A DNA stretch of 64,000 nt from Trifolium pratense. Lineage: Eukaryota; Streptophyta; Magnoliopsida; Fabales; Fabaceae. Of this stretch, positions 45,425 through 57,950 are shown piece after piece. The DNA lies in the NCBI RefSeq assembly GCF_020283565.1, contig NC_060065.1:49836409-49900408 (forward strand), written 5' to 3'. Made by a program: the position numbers and the translations under genes. Each line of letters opens with the position of its first letter. Position 1 is the first letter of the stretch. The notes under the pieces are model-generated. The model was given only the letters and a program-made list of their open reading frames with translations. It searched no databases and was not told where the DNA came from.

Positions 45425-46629
45425 GATTAAAGGCCGGTTAATCATGCAAGGATTGTGGAAGGGTAAGTGAATGTGGGGTATAATATAGGAAAAATAATGA
45501 GTTATAAGGTCATGATATGCATGTGGAAGGTCAGCATGGGTGACATAAAGATAGGCAATGTAGGGGCATGCATAACATAAGTCTTGGTCTAAAAATGACA
45601 GTTTATGCTTCTTTTTTTTGCTTTTTCCTTTTTTAACTTGTTACTCTTTTGCTATGTGAATTCAAAATTATTTGGAGGGTCTACCATATTTCTTTGTCTT
45701 TTTAGTTTGTTAGGTAACTATAATGTAAATGCTTGTTCCAAAACATATCAAGAGGAGAAAATGGAAGACAAATGTAAGTGGAGTGTGAATTATGAACTGT
45801 CAGATTTGTACAATTACACAATTATGCAGAGCTATTTTCAACTATTAGATTATTAAAATTGAACTGTTCACTTTTAATATTTTGCGCTTCTCTGTCTCAT
45901 AATAATTGATCTATTTGTAAAAGAATAATGTTAAGAGCACATTCTCTGACACACACTCTAAAATACTCTCTTCTATTGGTTGAAACTTATATGACTAATC
46001 TCTCGAGTCTTGCGGGACCCAAATGAACGACAAATTCTCTGTAATAGTTTTAACATTATTACATGCCCAAGTCAGAGATCGAACTTAGGACCTTAGTTAA
46101 GCAAGAGATCCACGTCATCTCATCTAAGTGTTTTTGGGTAACATATGTTAAATTGTTATAGAAGTTGATTATTATGGGATTGATAGAGCATTTTGAATTT
46201 GATTTATCAAAATTAAATGTAACATTCAATTTTAATCTTACAGTCCACCTTAGGTAATTTTGTCATATGCATGACTCTCTTATAGCAGAAAATAATTGTA
46301 TGTATATTGTGTAACACACATGTCTAATTTTAATGATGAGCAATGTTCATGCAATGCACTACATTGTAAGCTGCGGTAATTTTTATTTCTAGACGAAGGG
46401 GTAAATATCATTAAAATTTGCACACATTATAAGCTTTAAGTTAAAAAATAGATGAAGACATTCAATCAAATAATATCAACATCGTCAATTGAGGTACGAT
46501 TTACGGATATGTGCAACCATTTTTTTTTTCTTCTTTCTTGTAGGTAGATTAAATGACAATAGTTTTGTACCCCAAAAAAAAAAGATTAAATGACAATAGT
46601 TATCGAAAACACACACATAAATGGAGGAG

Positions 46630-46715
46630 CCGAAGTTTAAACCCCAATCACGATGTCCAACATTATAATTTCAGTATTTTTACTAGTTGAACTGGACAAG
46701 TTATTGCCAGCAAGG
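46630..46715 (-). mobile_element. SINE-like fragment
   Basis: On the minus strand AGTTCAACTAGTAAAAATAC is an A-box-like start. It is followed, after GAAATTATAATGTTGGACAT, by a B-box-like GGGTTTAAACTTC. The piece at 49612-49690 follows the same pattern, so both probably belong to one legume SINE family. Confidence 0.45.
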
Positions 46716-47831
46716 TTTAAATATTTATTAACTATTCTAATTAAGCAAAATTAGTTACACTCACTGTGGGCTAGCAAGTAACCACCAATGCTTAAAAGGC
46801 ATTTAATTGATGTGAAGGGGGTTAAGACATTTTGCTTAAAAAATAAACAAAGTCATGGTCCTCTTGGCTTCTAGATTATCAATTAAAGTAACATAAGAAA
46901 ATTGTTAAGTTAGCTCAATGAACAGCATGATTAGTTAAAAGCACGTTTGCACTTTTGATATTTGATTTGTTTTTGAGTGATGTTGAAGGAACATTTTTCT
47001 GCTTTGGAGACTGTGGCATAATTGGCGGGAGAATAGTTGAAAGAACACAATGGGAACATTTAGAAGTAGCTAAAGAACATACCTTTTGGGATGAGTGGGT
47101 GCACATTTTGACTTTGATTAGAGTTTATTTATTATCGTTGAATTTCAAGTATCAGTAATTAAGTCTCACATCGATCATGAATGAGAAGAATGTTAGATTT
47201 ATAAGATAATTAACTTATTAACCTAATATCTTAAATTTTTATTTTTTTTGAGATGTGACGTCTCCCTCTTTTTTGATCTTAGAACATTTGACTCAATTTT
47301 TCTTCCGAGCTCCCCGGACTCCCCTCCCAACAATTGTTTATGACATCTTTATAATTTTTACACCTTGTTTCACTTTCAATTAAATTTTAAAAATAATTTA
47401 TAAATAAATATTTGATTAAGTTGTTTCGTCAAATGTACCTTCAAGATTTCATTTGGTTATATTTTGATATGTACCTTTAAGAAATGATGTGTTGTCCAAA
47501 TTTGTTTTCAAATGATTTTTATGTGAAGTTTTGAAATATGCTTAAGTGTAGAAAATTAAAAGTAAGAAAGAGATCATATAAAGAAAAAAATACATTATCA
47601 AATACATGGTCGGTTTATTGATTTCCAAACAACATACCTAATTTATAAAGGGGTAAAAATTGGAAATTCAACGGTGCAAAAAATAATACTCTTAATTAAA
47701 CTCTAGATATTAGGCCCATGTTCCAAATGTAATGTTGAACCATCCGTCCATCATCCATTTGTTAATGAAATTTATTTTTGTCATCCTATTGGTTTCTCGT
47801 GCCTCTTACGACTTTTCATTTTTACCATTTC

Positions 47832-48112
47832 ACTATTTAAGTAGCGGACGTTATGAAAATAAGAAATTTTGAGAAAAAACACTCTTTATGAAATTCAAGA
47901 TTTTTACCAATTTTCTACTTAAATAGCGGACGTTATAAAAATATGAAATTTGATGAAAAAAAATACCCCCTAGCATGAAAAATTCTCATTTTTATAACAT
48001 CCGCTACTTAAGTAGAGGACGTTATAAAAATGAGATTTTTGAAAAAAAACATATTCCTACCATAAAATTTTCAAGATTTTAAATGTAGAATCCGCTACTT
48101 AAGTAATGGACA
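47832..48112. repeat. Array of palindromic CTACTTAAGTAG-type repeats
   Basis: Four copies of a unit around (C)TACTTAAGTAGCGGACGTT followed by ATAAAAATGA occur at about 47833, 47920, 47992 and 48090. Some are direct and some inverted, joined at the palindrome CTACTTAAGTAG. Between copies the text GAAATTTTGAGAAAAAA and AAAATACCCCCTA-like spacers repeat. The biological nature is unknown. Confidence 0.6.
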
Positions 48113-48332
48113 AGAATATTTTGATAATTTTGTAGGGCGCGTTAAAAATGGAGTAGGATGACAAAAAAAAATCTGATCGTAACACCACCAAAGTTTGTGC
48201 TCAATTACATGTTGACAGTTTCTACTATCTCATATACCCTCGCATGGATGTCTCTCCCCCAGTTACGTCCCTTGCTACCTGCACCCCCATCACCCACCAA
48301 TGCGCCTCCATCAATCATGCTTGAAATAACAT

Positions 48333-48664
48333 GGCTTAATTGTATATTTAGTTCTTTATCTTTATTTTAGATTTAAGTTGGTCATCGATCTATGTTTTAA
48401 AAGATTTAATTTGGTCCCTTATGTTACTGATGTCAACTTTAATAAATTTTGAATTAATTTCGCATAACTTTCTGTTAAATTTTGAGTTAATTTCGTCTAA
48501 AATATAATTTTTATGTAACACTCTCCTAAGTTGTTCACGCATACAAATTTGTTAGCTACATGGACGATTTAAACCAAAATTTGACTAAACTAAAACTTTT
48601 TAAACTTAAGAGACCAAATTGAAACATTAAAAAAACAATAAGGCACCAAATATGTAATTAAACT
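48333..48664. mobile_element. Small inverted-repeat element with 9-bp TSD
   Basis: AAATAACAT is duplicated at 48324-48332 and 48665-48673. The start GGCTTAATTGTATATTTAGT and end CCAAATATGTAATTAAACT are imperfect inverted repeats. A 9-bp duplication points to the Mutator superfamily. The element is 332 bp and non-coding. Confidence 0.75.
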
Positions 48665-48673
48665 AAATAACAT

Positions 48674-49359
48674 TCTTGAAAAAGGTTAAGGGAAAAAATG
48701 AAATAGAAAAAAGATATATATGTTTTGTTTTATATTTCAAAAGTTAGATTTCAGAATGCATAAAAATAAAATTAATTAGTTAGATTTCAGAATGTATAAA
48801 AATAAAATTAACTAGTAATTAGATCATCTATATTAAATTTTACAAAAATCTAAAATTGTTTGATATGTTATTGAGACAAATCAAGATTAACGGTTAAGAT
48901 TTGCCTCAATAACATATCAAATAATTTTAGATTTTTTTAAAATTTAACATAAATGATCTATATGATATTAATCTTATAAAACTAAAGAAATTAAAATGTA
49001 AATCAATTACTAAAATGTCTATGAAATAAGAAACATTATATAATATTAGTCTCATAATATCATTATTATTAATCTCATAATATCATCTTCCTTGGCCAAT
49101 ACAAAAATTACAGCCTTATAATCTCTCTCTCACACATTTGGCATTAGGTTATATATACTAGCTTAGTAATATATAACAAAAGCTCGAGTTAAACGTTTTG
49201 TGCTGGTCTATTAGCTTGATATAGAAATATGAACAAAGAAAGTTTTCATTATATATATAATATTAATTATTGTCCTTCACTCTTTTTGCTCAAACAGACA
49301 AAAAGAAGTGAGAATATGAAAATTCGACGAATTAGGGTTTCGTTGCCTTTTGCATATGT
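48674..49359. other. Intergenic and GLK 3' flank
   Basis: A direct repeat (AGTTAGATTTCAGAATG at about 48742 and 48779) and an inverted pair (AAATTGTTTGATATGTTATT / AATAACATATCAAATAATTT around 48855-48925) are visible. The segment next to 49360 should contain the 3' UTR of the minus-strand GLK gene. No separate gene. Confidence 0.45.
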
Positions 49360-52300
49360 TCAAGCACAAGAGGGTGGAATTTTTGGAATTCCTTGTCTCT
49401 GTAATTCACCCATCACACCTTCAAGTGCTGGAGCTTTAAGGCCAAGTGGCAATGGTAAATATGGTTTTGATAATACATCACTAATTGCTGCATCTATGCT
49501 CTCATTTGACTGTTCAAACAAAACACAACACATTAGTTACACACATATATACGGTTAACATTAATTGTAGATAGTGAAATCATTGAAAATTCACACACAT
49601 AAAAGTAGAATAATCGGGGTTCCAACTTTGGTCATAGCATCCGACACTATCAATTTCAGTAATTCTGCCAGTTGAGATGAAATTTGTGGACAATAATCAT
49701 TTTAACAGCGTAATTTTTTTTTTGTCGCTCATCATAAAAATATTTGACTTTAATTATATTTAACTAGGTGTTGTTTATGTTGTTCCTCTCACAAATAAAC
49801 AATTTTATTTTTAGAAGACAATTTTTTACGCCTTCTCAAAACGTATTAAAAAAAACTGTTTTTTCGTGAGATGAACAAGAACAGTATCAACACCTATAAC
49901 ATTGCATCTAAGTTTTATCAATTGAAATAAAATGTAAGTAATTTATGTTGGTGGTGCAATAGCAAAACTATTCTCTTTGTGAAATTTGACTAAGTTACTA
50001 CCAAAACATGAAATTGACTGGTGGTGAGAAAGATACGAAAACAACAAAGAAAAACTTGTATTTATAGACACGGGTGAACAATAATGCATTAATTGTGAAC
50101 GCATGCGGCGTGTTTTGGTGAAAGAGAGGCAGAAATTAAAGAAAGATAAGAAGAAGAAATGACACTTGACCAAAAAAATATGACATGATGAGAGAGATAG
50201 AGAGGGGCATTATAGGAATTATACTAAACCATATACTCCTTCATATCTTACAAGTATATACTACTTCATATCATAATTCCATGCCATTTAGTTTTTTTTA
50301 AGAAAGCTTGAACTAAACTTCTACATGGTACAAATTACATTAAAGGATAATATGAAAATAAAATTCCTTAATTTTGTTTGTACGTTTCCGTGTGTTTTTC
50401 AAGGAAAGGGAAATAACAAACGAAACAAGTAAAAGTTGGTTTTGTCAAAAAAATAAAAAAATTGTTGGCTTAATCATTAAGGTTAACAAAATGTACATGT
50501 TCACATAAAATTATATCTTGTTTAGAAAGATAAGCCTATTTTTTTTTGACGAAAAAAGGTAACCATATTTAATAGTAGATATTATTATTTTTTTTTAAGA
50601 GAAGAAAATTTACCGGATGGAAGTCTAATAGAGGCGGAGGAGATTGTTGACCGCCAGGGACGAGAACAACGGGATCTACTTGGTACATCGCATGGGGTGG
50701 TGGAATGCCTGGAATAGCCGGAGAGACGAATCTCTGCATGTATATTAATTCTATTTATATTTATTATTTTTGAAAAAAATAAGTAAATTAAATAAGTAAT
50801 GAATGATTTTTGTGAGCAATAAATATGAGAATATATATGTAGAGTAAGTAATATTATTCACAATTTTGTAAAAAAAAAAAAACAGTAATATTATTCACAA
50901 TAGAATGAATCCAAAGTTGGAGGTAGAAGACAACATAAGTAGATCCAAAAGAGTAACGTGAATTGTTACCGTTGTTGTCAGAGGCTGTGGAAAACACGGT
51001 GTTCCTGCGGTTGGTGCATTTGGAGCCTGCATACCAAAAAAAGAAAGAATATGATAAATATGAAATTAGGGGGTTGGTCGTTTTCTACTATGTTTTAACT
51101 TTTAGGGTCCGTTTGGTGCACATGATAAGAGACATGATAGGATAATTGTATCATATTCTGTCGCAATCCAGTGTTTGGTGATACAACAGGATATGATAAG
51201 TTAATCCTGAGATATATCATATAGTAGTTTTATTATTTACGTATTAGATATATCATATATTTATTTGGCTTATCTAACATGTATATATTATTGAGTTATT
51301 TATTTGATCATGATTCATATAAAAAAATTAAACTTGATTATTTTCTCATGATTTTTATTTTAAATTATATAAAGTTATTTGATTACTTATTTATATTTTT
51401 TATTTATAAAATTCAAGTATTACAAAATAATTTTAAAAAAATAACAATTGTTTTACAAGAGTAATTTTGTCAATTAAATATGTTATATATCTTATCATAT
51501 TATTATGAGCAAGTATATATTAAAAACAAAATATAATAGTTATCATATTTGTTATCCTGTGTGCACCAAACATATGATGATTGAGTATAACTGTTATCCT
51601 GCTGTTATCCTATCCTTATCCTGTTTTATATCCTATCCTGTCACTATGCTATCCTGCGCACCAAACGGGCCCTTAAGTAATTAAGATAAGATTAAGATAA
51701 TTTTTCACATTTATAATTTATTTCTCCTAATGAAATATAACATCTCAACAAAAAAAATCAGAAACAATTTTTTTTGTTATTTATGAAATTAAAGATAAGT
51801 ACTTGTGTAAACTTTTTCCCCAAATGTCATATTTTGATAATAAAAGATGTTTTAGCGTCCACCATCTAATTGTATATTTACGGATCCAATTAAACATTTA
51901 GGGTTTGCTAGCTTAACTAAATTACTTTTATAGTTTTCTCCAAAAAAAAAAAATACTTTTATAGTTTATAAAAAATGTTCAATCTAATATGGACATTTTA
52001 AAAATATTCCAAAGCTTGACCTTATATATGTAATATTATATAAAAATTTGCACAATTTTTTTTATAGAAAATATTAATCATTATCATGTACATAGCTTAA
52101 TTAAAAACTTTGTAATTTTTTTATAGTGTATCTTAAAGATTAGAATTTGAAAATCAAGTTCTCAAACTCTTTTGGTCCCTGCCATAGCTTAATTATTTGA
52201 GCTATACACATTAAGTTGAAACTTAAATTACTTACTCGTTGGTGCCAATACGAAGCATTAGGAGGCAGAGCTGCCTGTGGAGGTGCCGCCCAATTAGCTG

Positions 52301-54466
52301 ATGGCTGGTGCGGCGAATATTTAGGCCACATGTGCATATAGGACTGATCCATAGGATGGTGACCCCATACATGTAGAGGTCTAAAATGGTGTACTGGTGT
52401 CATGGGAGGAAAACCCATGGTTGGTGCAACCCAATGATGATTCACAATATCTCTCTTTCCTCCTACTCCTCCTCTACTTGTTCCAAACATTTGCCTTCTT
52501 TGACTCCAACTTGCTGCTTCAGCTTCGCGTGCTAGCAAATGCTTCCTATGCGATCGATATTTCTGTAAAATATATGATCAAATTAAAACTCGATGTTTTA
52601 GAAACTAATCTTCCCTAGCTAGCTCGATAAAAGAGATTATATTGAACAAAACAACTCACAATCTGCATAAGGTGTACACGTTGATAGAGGAAAAAAAAAA
52701 TGAACTAAGTTATAGTCGAAACCCTTCACCACCAATCAACTATAAAATTGCCCGTATCATTCGTGTTAAAAAAAATGCAAGGATCTTTGATATGTTGGAG
52801 TGCGGTGGGGTTCGAATCCACATATTCCCAATGCCTGGTACTTGTGCGTATGAATTCCATTAAACATTGTGCTATGAGCCTATGAGTTCCATATACTTCC
52901 ATTAAGCATTTTAGAAAGAAAAAAAATATATAACTTATGATATATTTTTATGTATCTATTTTTTATCTTAAAATCTAACTAACCAACAACTTAATTTAGC
53001 TAGATTTTTTTTAGCCATTTCATCACATACTTATACCTATATAATTTATTTGTATACTAAAAAATAGATGTAAATTAAGGAACACTTATTTTAGAATTGA
53101 GAGAATGAAAATGTATATATACTTGAAGGTGACTAGCAATGTTATGGCGGGTGAGGCAGTCAATTCCCATAATTTCCAAAATTCTTGAAGGTACAGCCTT
53201 ATCCACACCTAGCTGCTCCACTGCTTGTACGAATCTTCTATGCAATTCTGGGGTCCAATCCACCTAATTTAATTTACACAACCAAACAACAAACATACAA
53301 AAACATTATTATTCACTATACTTATAAATCCAGCAAATTTAATAAAATGTCAATATCTTGTAATAAAAATAAAATTGTCAATATTGTGTAGGACACTAGT
53401 ACTAGAAAATTGAATGAACTATGTGCTCAGAAATTCCTATGAATTTGTTTCTATTGAGAGTGGTCACTGTTTAAATTGGACATATATAATATCTTAAGGT
53501 ATTATTCTATTTGTATAAATTAATACCTTATTAATTTACAACAAGAAAAAATTATTTACCAAAAAAATTATTCTAACAAAGTTACAAGACTTGTCTCTCT
53601 TCAATTTAGAGTATACCCGTGAGTTCTTTTTGAATTCAGAAACTTTGATAAGATTAAATGATAAAGATAGAGACATAACCTTAAAAAGGTTATATAGCTC
53701 ACATGAACCTAATTTCCACAAAACCTAATTCATAACTTGTACTCAAAAGAGGAAGGAAAAACATTCAACTGATTCGAACTAAGAGATAGATCGGAGAAAT
53801 TTAGAGAGTTAAATGATCGGAGTTTGAATTCTGATTAAATAGTTGGATGAGTTAAATAATTAGTTTGAATTTTGCTGAAGAATAAAATATTAATATAACA
53901 ATTAATTACTATTTGTCTATTAAAGAACTAATTAATAACTACTAACAAATACTACAAAATATATAGCAACTCACCTTCACTTTTCTCTTCCCTTGATGAT
54001 TATTTTTTGATTGAGATGATGATTTTCTTCCTTTCTCACCCTTAGGCAATGGATTCACCACCACAGATTCATCTCTTTTGCTAACAATTTCCTCCATGCG
54101 GCTCGAACCCGAATCTGAAGAAGAACCTACTTTCTCATCATCTTGAATTATTTTCTCAATACTAACTATATTCCCATCATCAAAAGATTTGCTATTCGCA
54201 ATTGTAACCGATGAATTCATCTCCGATTCCTCACCGCTGCTGAGGGAAAATTCAGCAAGCATTTCCGGGTCCATTTCAAGATCCGGTAACACATCTCCAT
54301 CGTCAAAGCATACGAAGAAATCATCATCGAATTCGAAATTGATGCTTTCCAATAAGTTTCCTTCGGAAAGATCAGCAAAATCACATGTTCCAATTGATAA
54401 ATTCTCCTCCATTTCTCTTTGGCTTTCATCTCTTGTGCTACACATTAATGGTGACACAGCTAGCAT
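49360..54466 (-). CDS. GLK: GOLDEN2-LIKE (GLK) transcription factor
   Basis: Six coding exons on the minus strand give 428 residues: 54466-53975, 53263-53123, 52562-52236, 51026-50970, 50733-50614 and 49509-49360. All junctions are GT-AG in phase 0. GLKs are nuclear GARP-family activators of chloroplast development and chlorophyll/photosystem genes (family knowledge). The start is the ATG giving MLAVSPL, the usual GLK N-terminus. An acidic region follows ([20 protein letters not shown]). The GARP DNA-binding domain spans about residues 160-220 ([46 protein letters not shown]) and leads into [16 protein letters not shown]. The central part is Pro/His/Trp-rich. The C-terminal GCT box is clear ([20 protein letters not shown], then [13 protein letters not shown]). 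Intron 3 holds a Tourist-like MITE and intron 5 a SINE-like piece. No lesion seen. Whether it is GLK1 or GLK2 cannot be decided. Confidence 0.95.
49612..49690 (-). mobile_element. SINE-like fragment in GLK intron 5
   Basis: On the minus strand CTCAACTGGCAGAATTACTG (A-box type) is followed by AAATTGATAGTGTCGGATGC and a degraded B box (AAGTTGGAACCCC). The pattern matches the fragment at 46630-46715. Confidence 0.45.
51105..51672. mobile_element. Tourist-like MITE (PIF/Harbinger), TTA TSD, in GLK intron
   Basis: The ends GGGTCCGTTTGGTGCA and TGCGCACCAAACGGGCCC are inverted repeats, flanked by TTA at 51102-51104 and 51673-51675. Internal text contains many GGATA/TATCC repeats near both ends (CATGATAGGATAATTG ... 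TATCCTATCCTTATCC). The element is 568 bp, with no transposase. Confidence 0.82.
52770..52870 (+). mobile_element. SINE-like fragment in GLK intron 2
   Basis: GGGGTTCGAATCC at 52807-52819 is a strong B-box match. The upstream A-box region is unclear. It lies between GLK exons 2 and 3 and has no cloverleaf, so it is read as repeat, not a tRNA gene. Confidence 0.35.
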
Positions 54467-54511
54467 GGATCCTAATTGGCTAGTAGTAATTCCTTGATCA
54501 ATTTTCACACT

Positions 54512-54657
54512 CTATAAGCAAAAAAAAAAAAAACTCAATTAATAACCTTAGCTAGAATATAATAAATTAACAATGGAGTGATGAATTATATATTTATAAG
54601 AAAAAAACTCTAGTTATAAAGTACTATAAACTATATAATAAATTAAGTAGGGCTTAC
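54512..54657 (-). other. GLK: Probable 5' UTR intron of GLK
   Basis: On the minus strand AGCAA then GTAAGCCC (donor at 54657) and a T-run followed by GCTTATAG (acceptor at 54512) bracket 146 bp, just upstream of the first coding exon. Motif-based inference; transcripts would decide. Confidence 0.4.
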
Positions 54658-56189
54658 TTGCTAGCTAGTGCTTGAAAATTCAGAGAAAAAAAGTTGAGAA
54701 TTGTTTTGCACCAATTAAGGTAAATTTTTTTTTTTTGGTGTGAAAGAGAAGGAGAAATGTTGCTCTCCTTAATGGAATTGAAAAATGCAATGTTTCCTTT
54801 TTAGGAAGCGGTAAGGGGGTGTTTGGAAGAAAAAAATAGCTTAAATTTTTCTCAGCCACAACTTATGATTTTGTTTGTAAGTGTACTACTTGCAGAGTTT
54901 TTCTCTGGCATTTTCACTCTGCATCTACTATATAATATTATTATTTTTGGAAGGTACTATAAATTATTATTATAGTATATGAATAGTATATAATATATTT
55001 GGCATGTGGATGGTGTTTTTTTGAGTTTGGTTAGTTGAAAATTTAGGGGTGTTTATAATTTTTGTTGGTGATTTTTTTTATTAATGAATTTGAAAAGTGT
55101 AATGGATATGTATGAAGAAAAATAAATAGAAATATTATTTGTGATAGTTGAAGCTATATATTTGTCACTTAAATTAATTATGACAGTGGAAATGAGAGGG
55201 ATGTGATGTGAGGAGGGATGATGTTGGTAGCTAGACAAATTGACCACTGTATTTTCTCCCCTTCCACTAAACAGATAATGTATATCTTGTTTATCTGATA
55301 ATTATCAAATAATTGGAAGAAAACAAGATTGACTGATCATTAATTATGTGGTCTATCTCTCTCAAAAAAAAAAAAAAAAATTGGTCTATCCGGATATTTT
55401 TATGTCATCTTTCATTCAATTAGCTCATGACGACCATAATGCGTAGATATAAATGGTGGTAACCCAATAACAAAAATATTATAGCAGATAATCCAATAAA
55501 TTTTAGATGAGACTTTGATTTTATCTTAGAATTTTGGCTTGAATGTAATTTAACTTTACAAAACAAGGAAAATTTCACTTCTCATGCCTACGATTATACC
55601 TTCACCCTGATATTTTTAATAAACTAATCATTTTACTCTAATATATAAACTAAAACATTTCAATTTTCACACAAATAACTTAAGAGTTCTTGTTTACTAG
55701 AGAGAAAAGGAAAGAGTAAATTTTCTCAAATTCAAATCAGAACACTTTTTATGGTTTACAAAAGTGAAATTTGCACATATTAACAAATCGAAATACTCAT
55801 AATAAGTGTTTCGGTGTACACTTTCCAAGATCGAAATTCGGAAAAATTAACAAAACACCGAAACACTTTATATGGGTTTTCCGGTTTGTAAAAATGAAGT
55901 TATAAAAAATTAACAAACTAAAATACGCATATAAAATATTATGGTTTGTTAATTTTAGCGAATTTTTATTTTGAAAATTGTACACTGCAACACATTAAAA
56001 GTTTTACCGTAATTCTTTTATAAACTAGAATACTTTAATTTATATATATAGTTTTGACTAGTCATCATCGATTTACCCGCTTGGAACACTTGATGTGGGG
56101 TGAACTCACACTTGTTTCGAAAAAGGGTAAAAATTAAAATATTGAGTGATTTGTAGGGGTGAAGGTAAAATTTGAAGCGTTAGGGGTTA
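54658..56189. other. GLK upstream region and intergenic, no gene seen
   Basis: The first several hundred bases should hold the GLK promoter, but no motif stands out. Around 55780-55960 there are inverted/direct fragments (AATACTCATAATAAGTGTTT, CCGAAACACTTTATATGG). AT-rich throughout. Confidence 0.4.
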
Positions 56190-56560
56190 GAGATCTTTGA
56201 GCCGTGAATCTAACGATGCTTGGTAAATGGATATGGATAGACTAATTTTCGGAGGAGTTGGGCCTCTGGAGAGATATAATTTTGACGAGATAAGACTATT
56301 TATTTCTCTCCCTTCATCTTGGAGGGATGCTTAGGGGTCTCAGGAGGGTCTCTTGTTGGTGGAGGAATGTGTCCTTATTAGGTGACCCTAAGATGTTATC
56401 TTGGATTAATTTTCATAGGGGGTGACTAAAAACATTGGTAATGGTCGCATGATTTTCTTCTGGTTTGTTCCTTGGCTGGAGGGAGCCTCACTAAGGACTC
56501 AGTTTCAATTGCTCTTTCAAGTTTCAGCCTAGAGTGTTATCTATTTGTTTTTTCTAAATT
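56190..56560 (+). mobile_element. Degraded LINE fragment
   Basis: In broken frames one reads pieces of the region following the reverse transcriptase of plant LINEs: LGKWIWI, SSWRDA-like text, WWWRNVSLLGD, and a WINFHRG piece followed by FFWFVPWLEG in shifted frames. Stops and frameshifts are frequent. The ends are not defined; a T-rich stretch follows at 56571-56580. Confidence 0.5.
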
Positions 56561-57654
56561 TTTTGTTATACTTTTTTTTTGTTTTTATATTAATATATAC
56601 TAATATATTTGCTATTAGGAAAAGAAAAAAAAAAAGACTATCTTTAAAGAATTGTGAATAATTTACTCAACAACTAATAAAAGTTCGCTACATGCATATG
56701 AATAAACTTGTATGTGGTTTTCACAATTTATTTTTTACCGTATTTACAAATTTATTTATATAAATACTTTTCATTGCTTGTTGGCAAATAACACTCAAAT
56801 TTTCCAAGATAATCTAAAAAAATAGTTTAAAATGATCTAATTAAATAATTTTGAGAAATTCAAGAATTCAATTATAAATTTTTAGTTGAAGAACTTATTT
56901 AAAAAATTCAAAATTATTCAAACATGTACATGATAATTAAACCAAAAAGATTTTTTAATGCGAAAGTACAAATTGTCGTTGAAGCTATGCCGTCCCGTGA
57001 GTGTCACTCTGACTACTCTCATTTTCTATAACCAACCTACTAATACTATACATCTATAGAGAGGGTCTACATTGTGTGTGTGCCACAAACCACAAACGAT
57101 TGAGACAAACAATCCTTGTCATGATTCAAATATCTCACCACTACACATTTCACACCTCTTGTTATCATTTTTTATGGGTATGGTTTATGTAATATAGTGA
57201 ATTTCAATCGAATATATATTTGGTTTTAATTTATGTAACATGTATGTAAAAGTTTTTTTTGCACAATAATATATGTATCTTTGCGTGAAAGGAAACAAAA
57301 ATACAATAATATATCTAAAAATATGATATTAATTAGGACAGTGGAGAATGATACTTTCGCACTCTCTCATTTGAAAAGTAATTCAATCCTTATTAAAAAA
57401 AAAAAAAAACCACATACTTGCCATTATTTTGAGAATTAATCTTATAGCAGATTCAAAAACCTAGTAGACTATGGGGACTTGGGGTGCCTATTAGGGTTAA
57501 AAAAATTAATTACCGCAGATTGGAGGAAAATAGAGTATATATGCAAAAGATCGTAAGTTTTTTTATATTTACAATGAGTTAATAAAGACTGAGCTTATAA
57601 TCTTCTGATGCATACTACACAAATCTCTCTGTACTAGAAAATAAAAGAATGTAA
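56561..57654. other. Intergenic, no gene seen
   Basis: AT-rich sequence without recognised coding, RNA or mobile-element ends. Confidence 0.4.
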
Positions 57655-57950
57655 GTGTATCGGGCAACCCAACAAGGGCCCAATTCGCTCAGGCCCGTTA
57701 ACACCCTTATTTGGCTTGTCATGCCAAAAAGAACAGACCCAATCCATTTTGCCAAGACCCACGACCCGGCTCTCCCACGATCACACGCCTTAGACTTGAG
57801 GAAAACATGAACTGGCGGGAAGCACGGTCAATCCAAAGGCCTATATATAAGACCCCTTCTTGTTCTTTAAGATTATGTTTCAAATACACACTTAATAAAA
57901 AATATAGTATTCAACACAAAATCATCTCTGACTGAGTATACACCCTCCAT
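57655..57950 (+). mobile_element. LTR-retrotransposon LTR fragment
   Basis: GC-richer block with GGGCAACCCAACAAGGGCCC, then GGCGGGAAGCACGGTCAATC, a TATA-like CCTATATATAAGACCCCTTC (about 57840) and AAAATCATCTCTGACTGAGT. The order (TATA box, then a CATCTCTGACT-type stretch before the LTR 3' end) is like Ty3/gypsy LTRs of legumes, recalled from memory. It is cut off near 57938; no partner LTR is in the window. Confidence 0.5.

Larger units (their letters stand above)
45425..48332. other. Intergenic, dispersed repeats only
   Basis: No gene seen. A SINE-like piece lies at 46630-46715 and a palindromic array at 47832-48112 (separate entries). At 46060-46110 a B-box-like string on the minus strand (AAGTTCGATCTCTGAC) suggests another SINE remnant. 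At 47160-47330 there is LTR-like text (AAGTCTCACATCGATCATGA, then TGAGATGTGACGTCTCCC). A frame at 46915-47106 on the minus strand has no recognised family. Confidence 0.45.

Noticed and set aside
46915..47106. Minus-strand 63-codon frame with several cysteines
   Set aside because: No signal peptide and no recognised cysteine spacing (not a nodule cysteine-rich peptide pattern); probably repeat-derived.
52807..52819. Possible tRNA gene from the GGTTCGAATCC string
   Set aside because: No cloverleaf or paired acceptor stem could be formed around it; SINE-like remnant is more likely.
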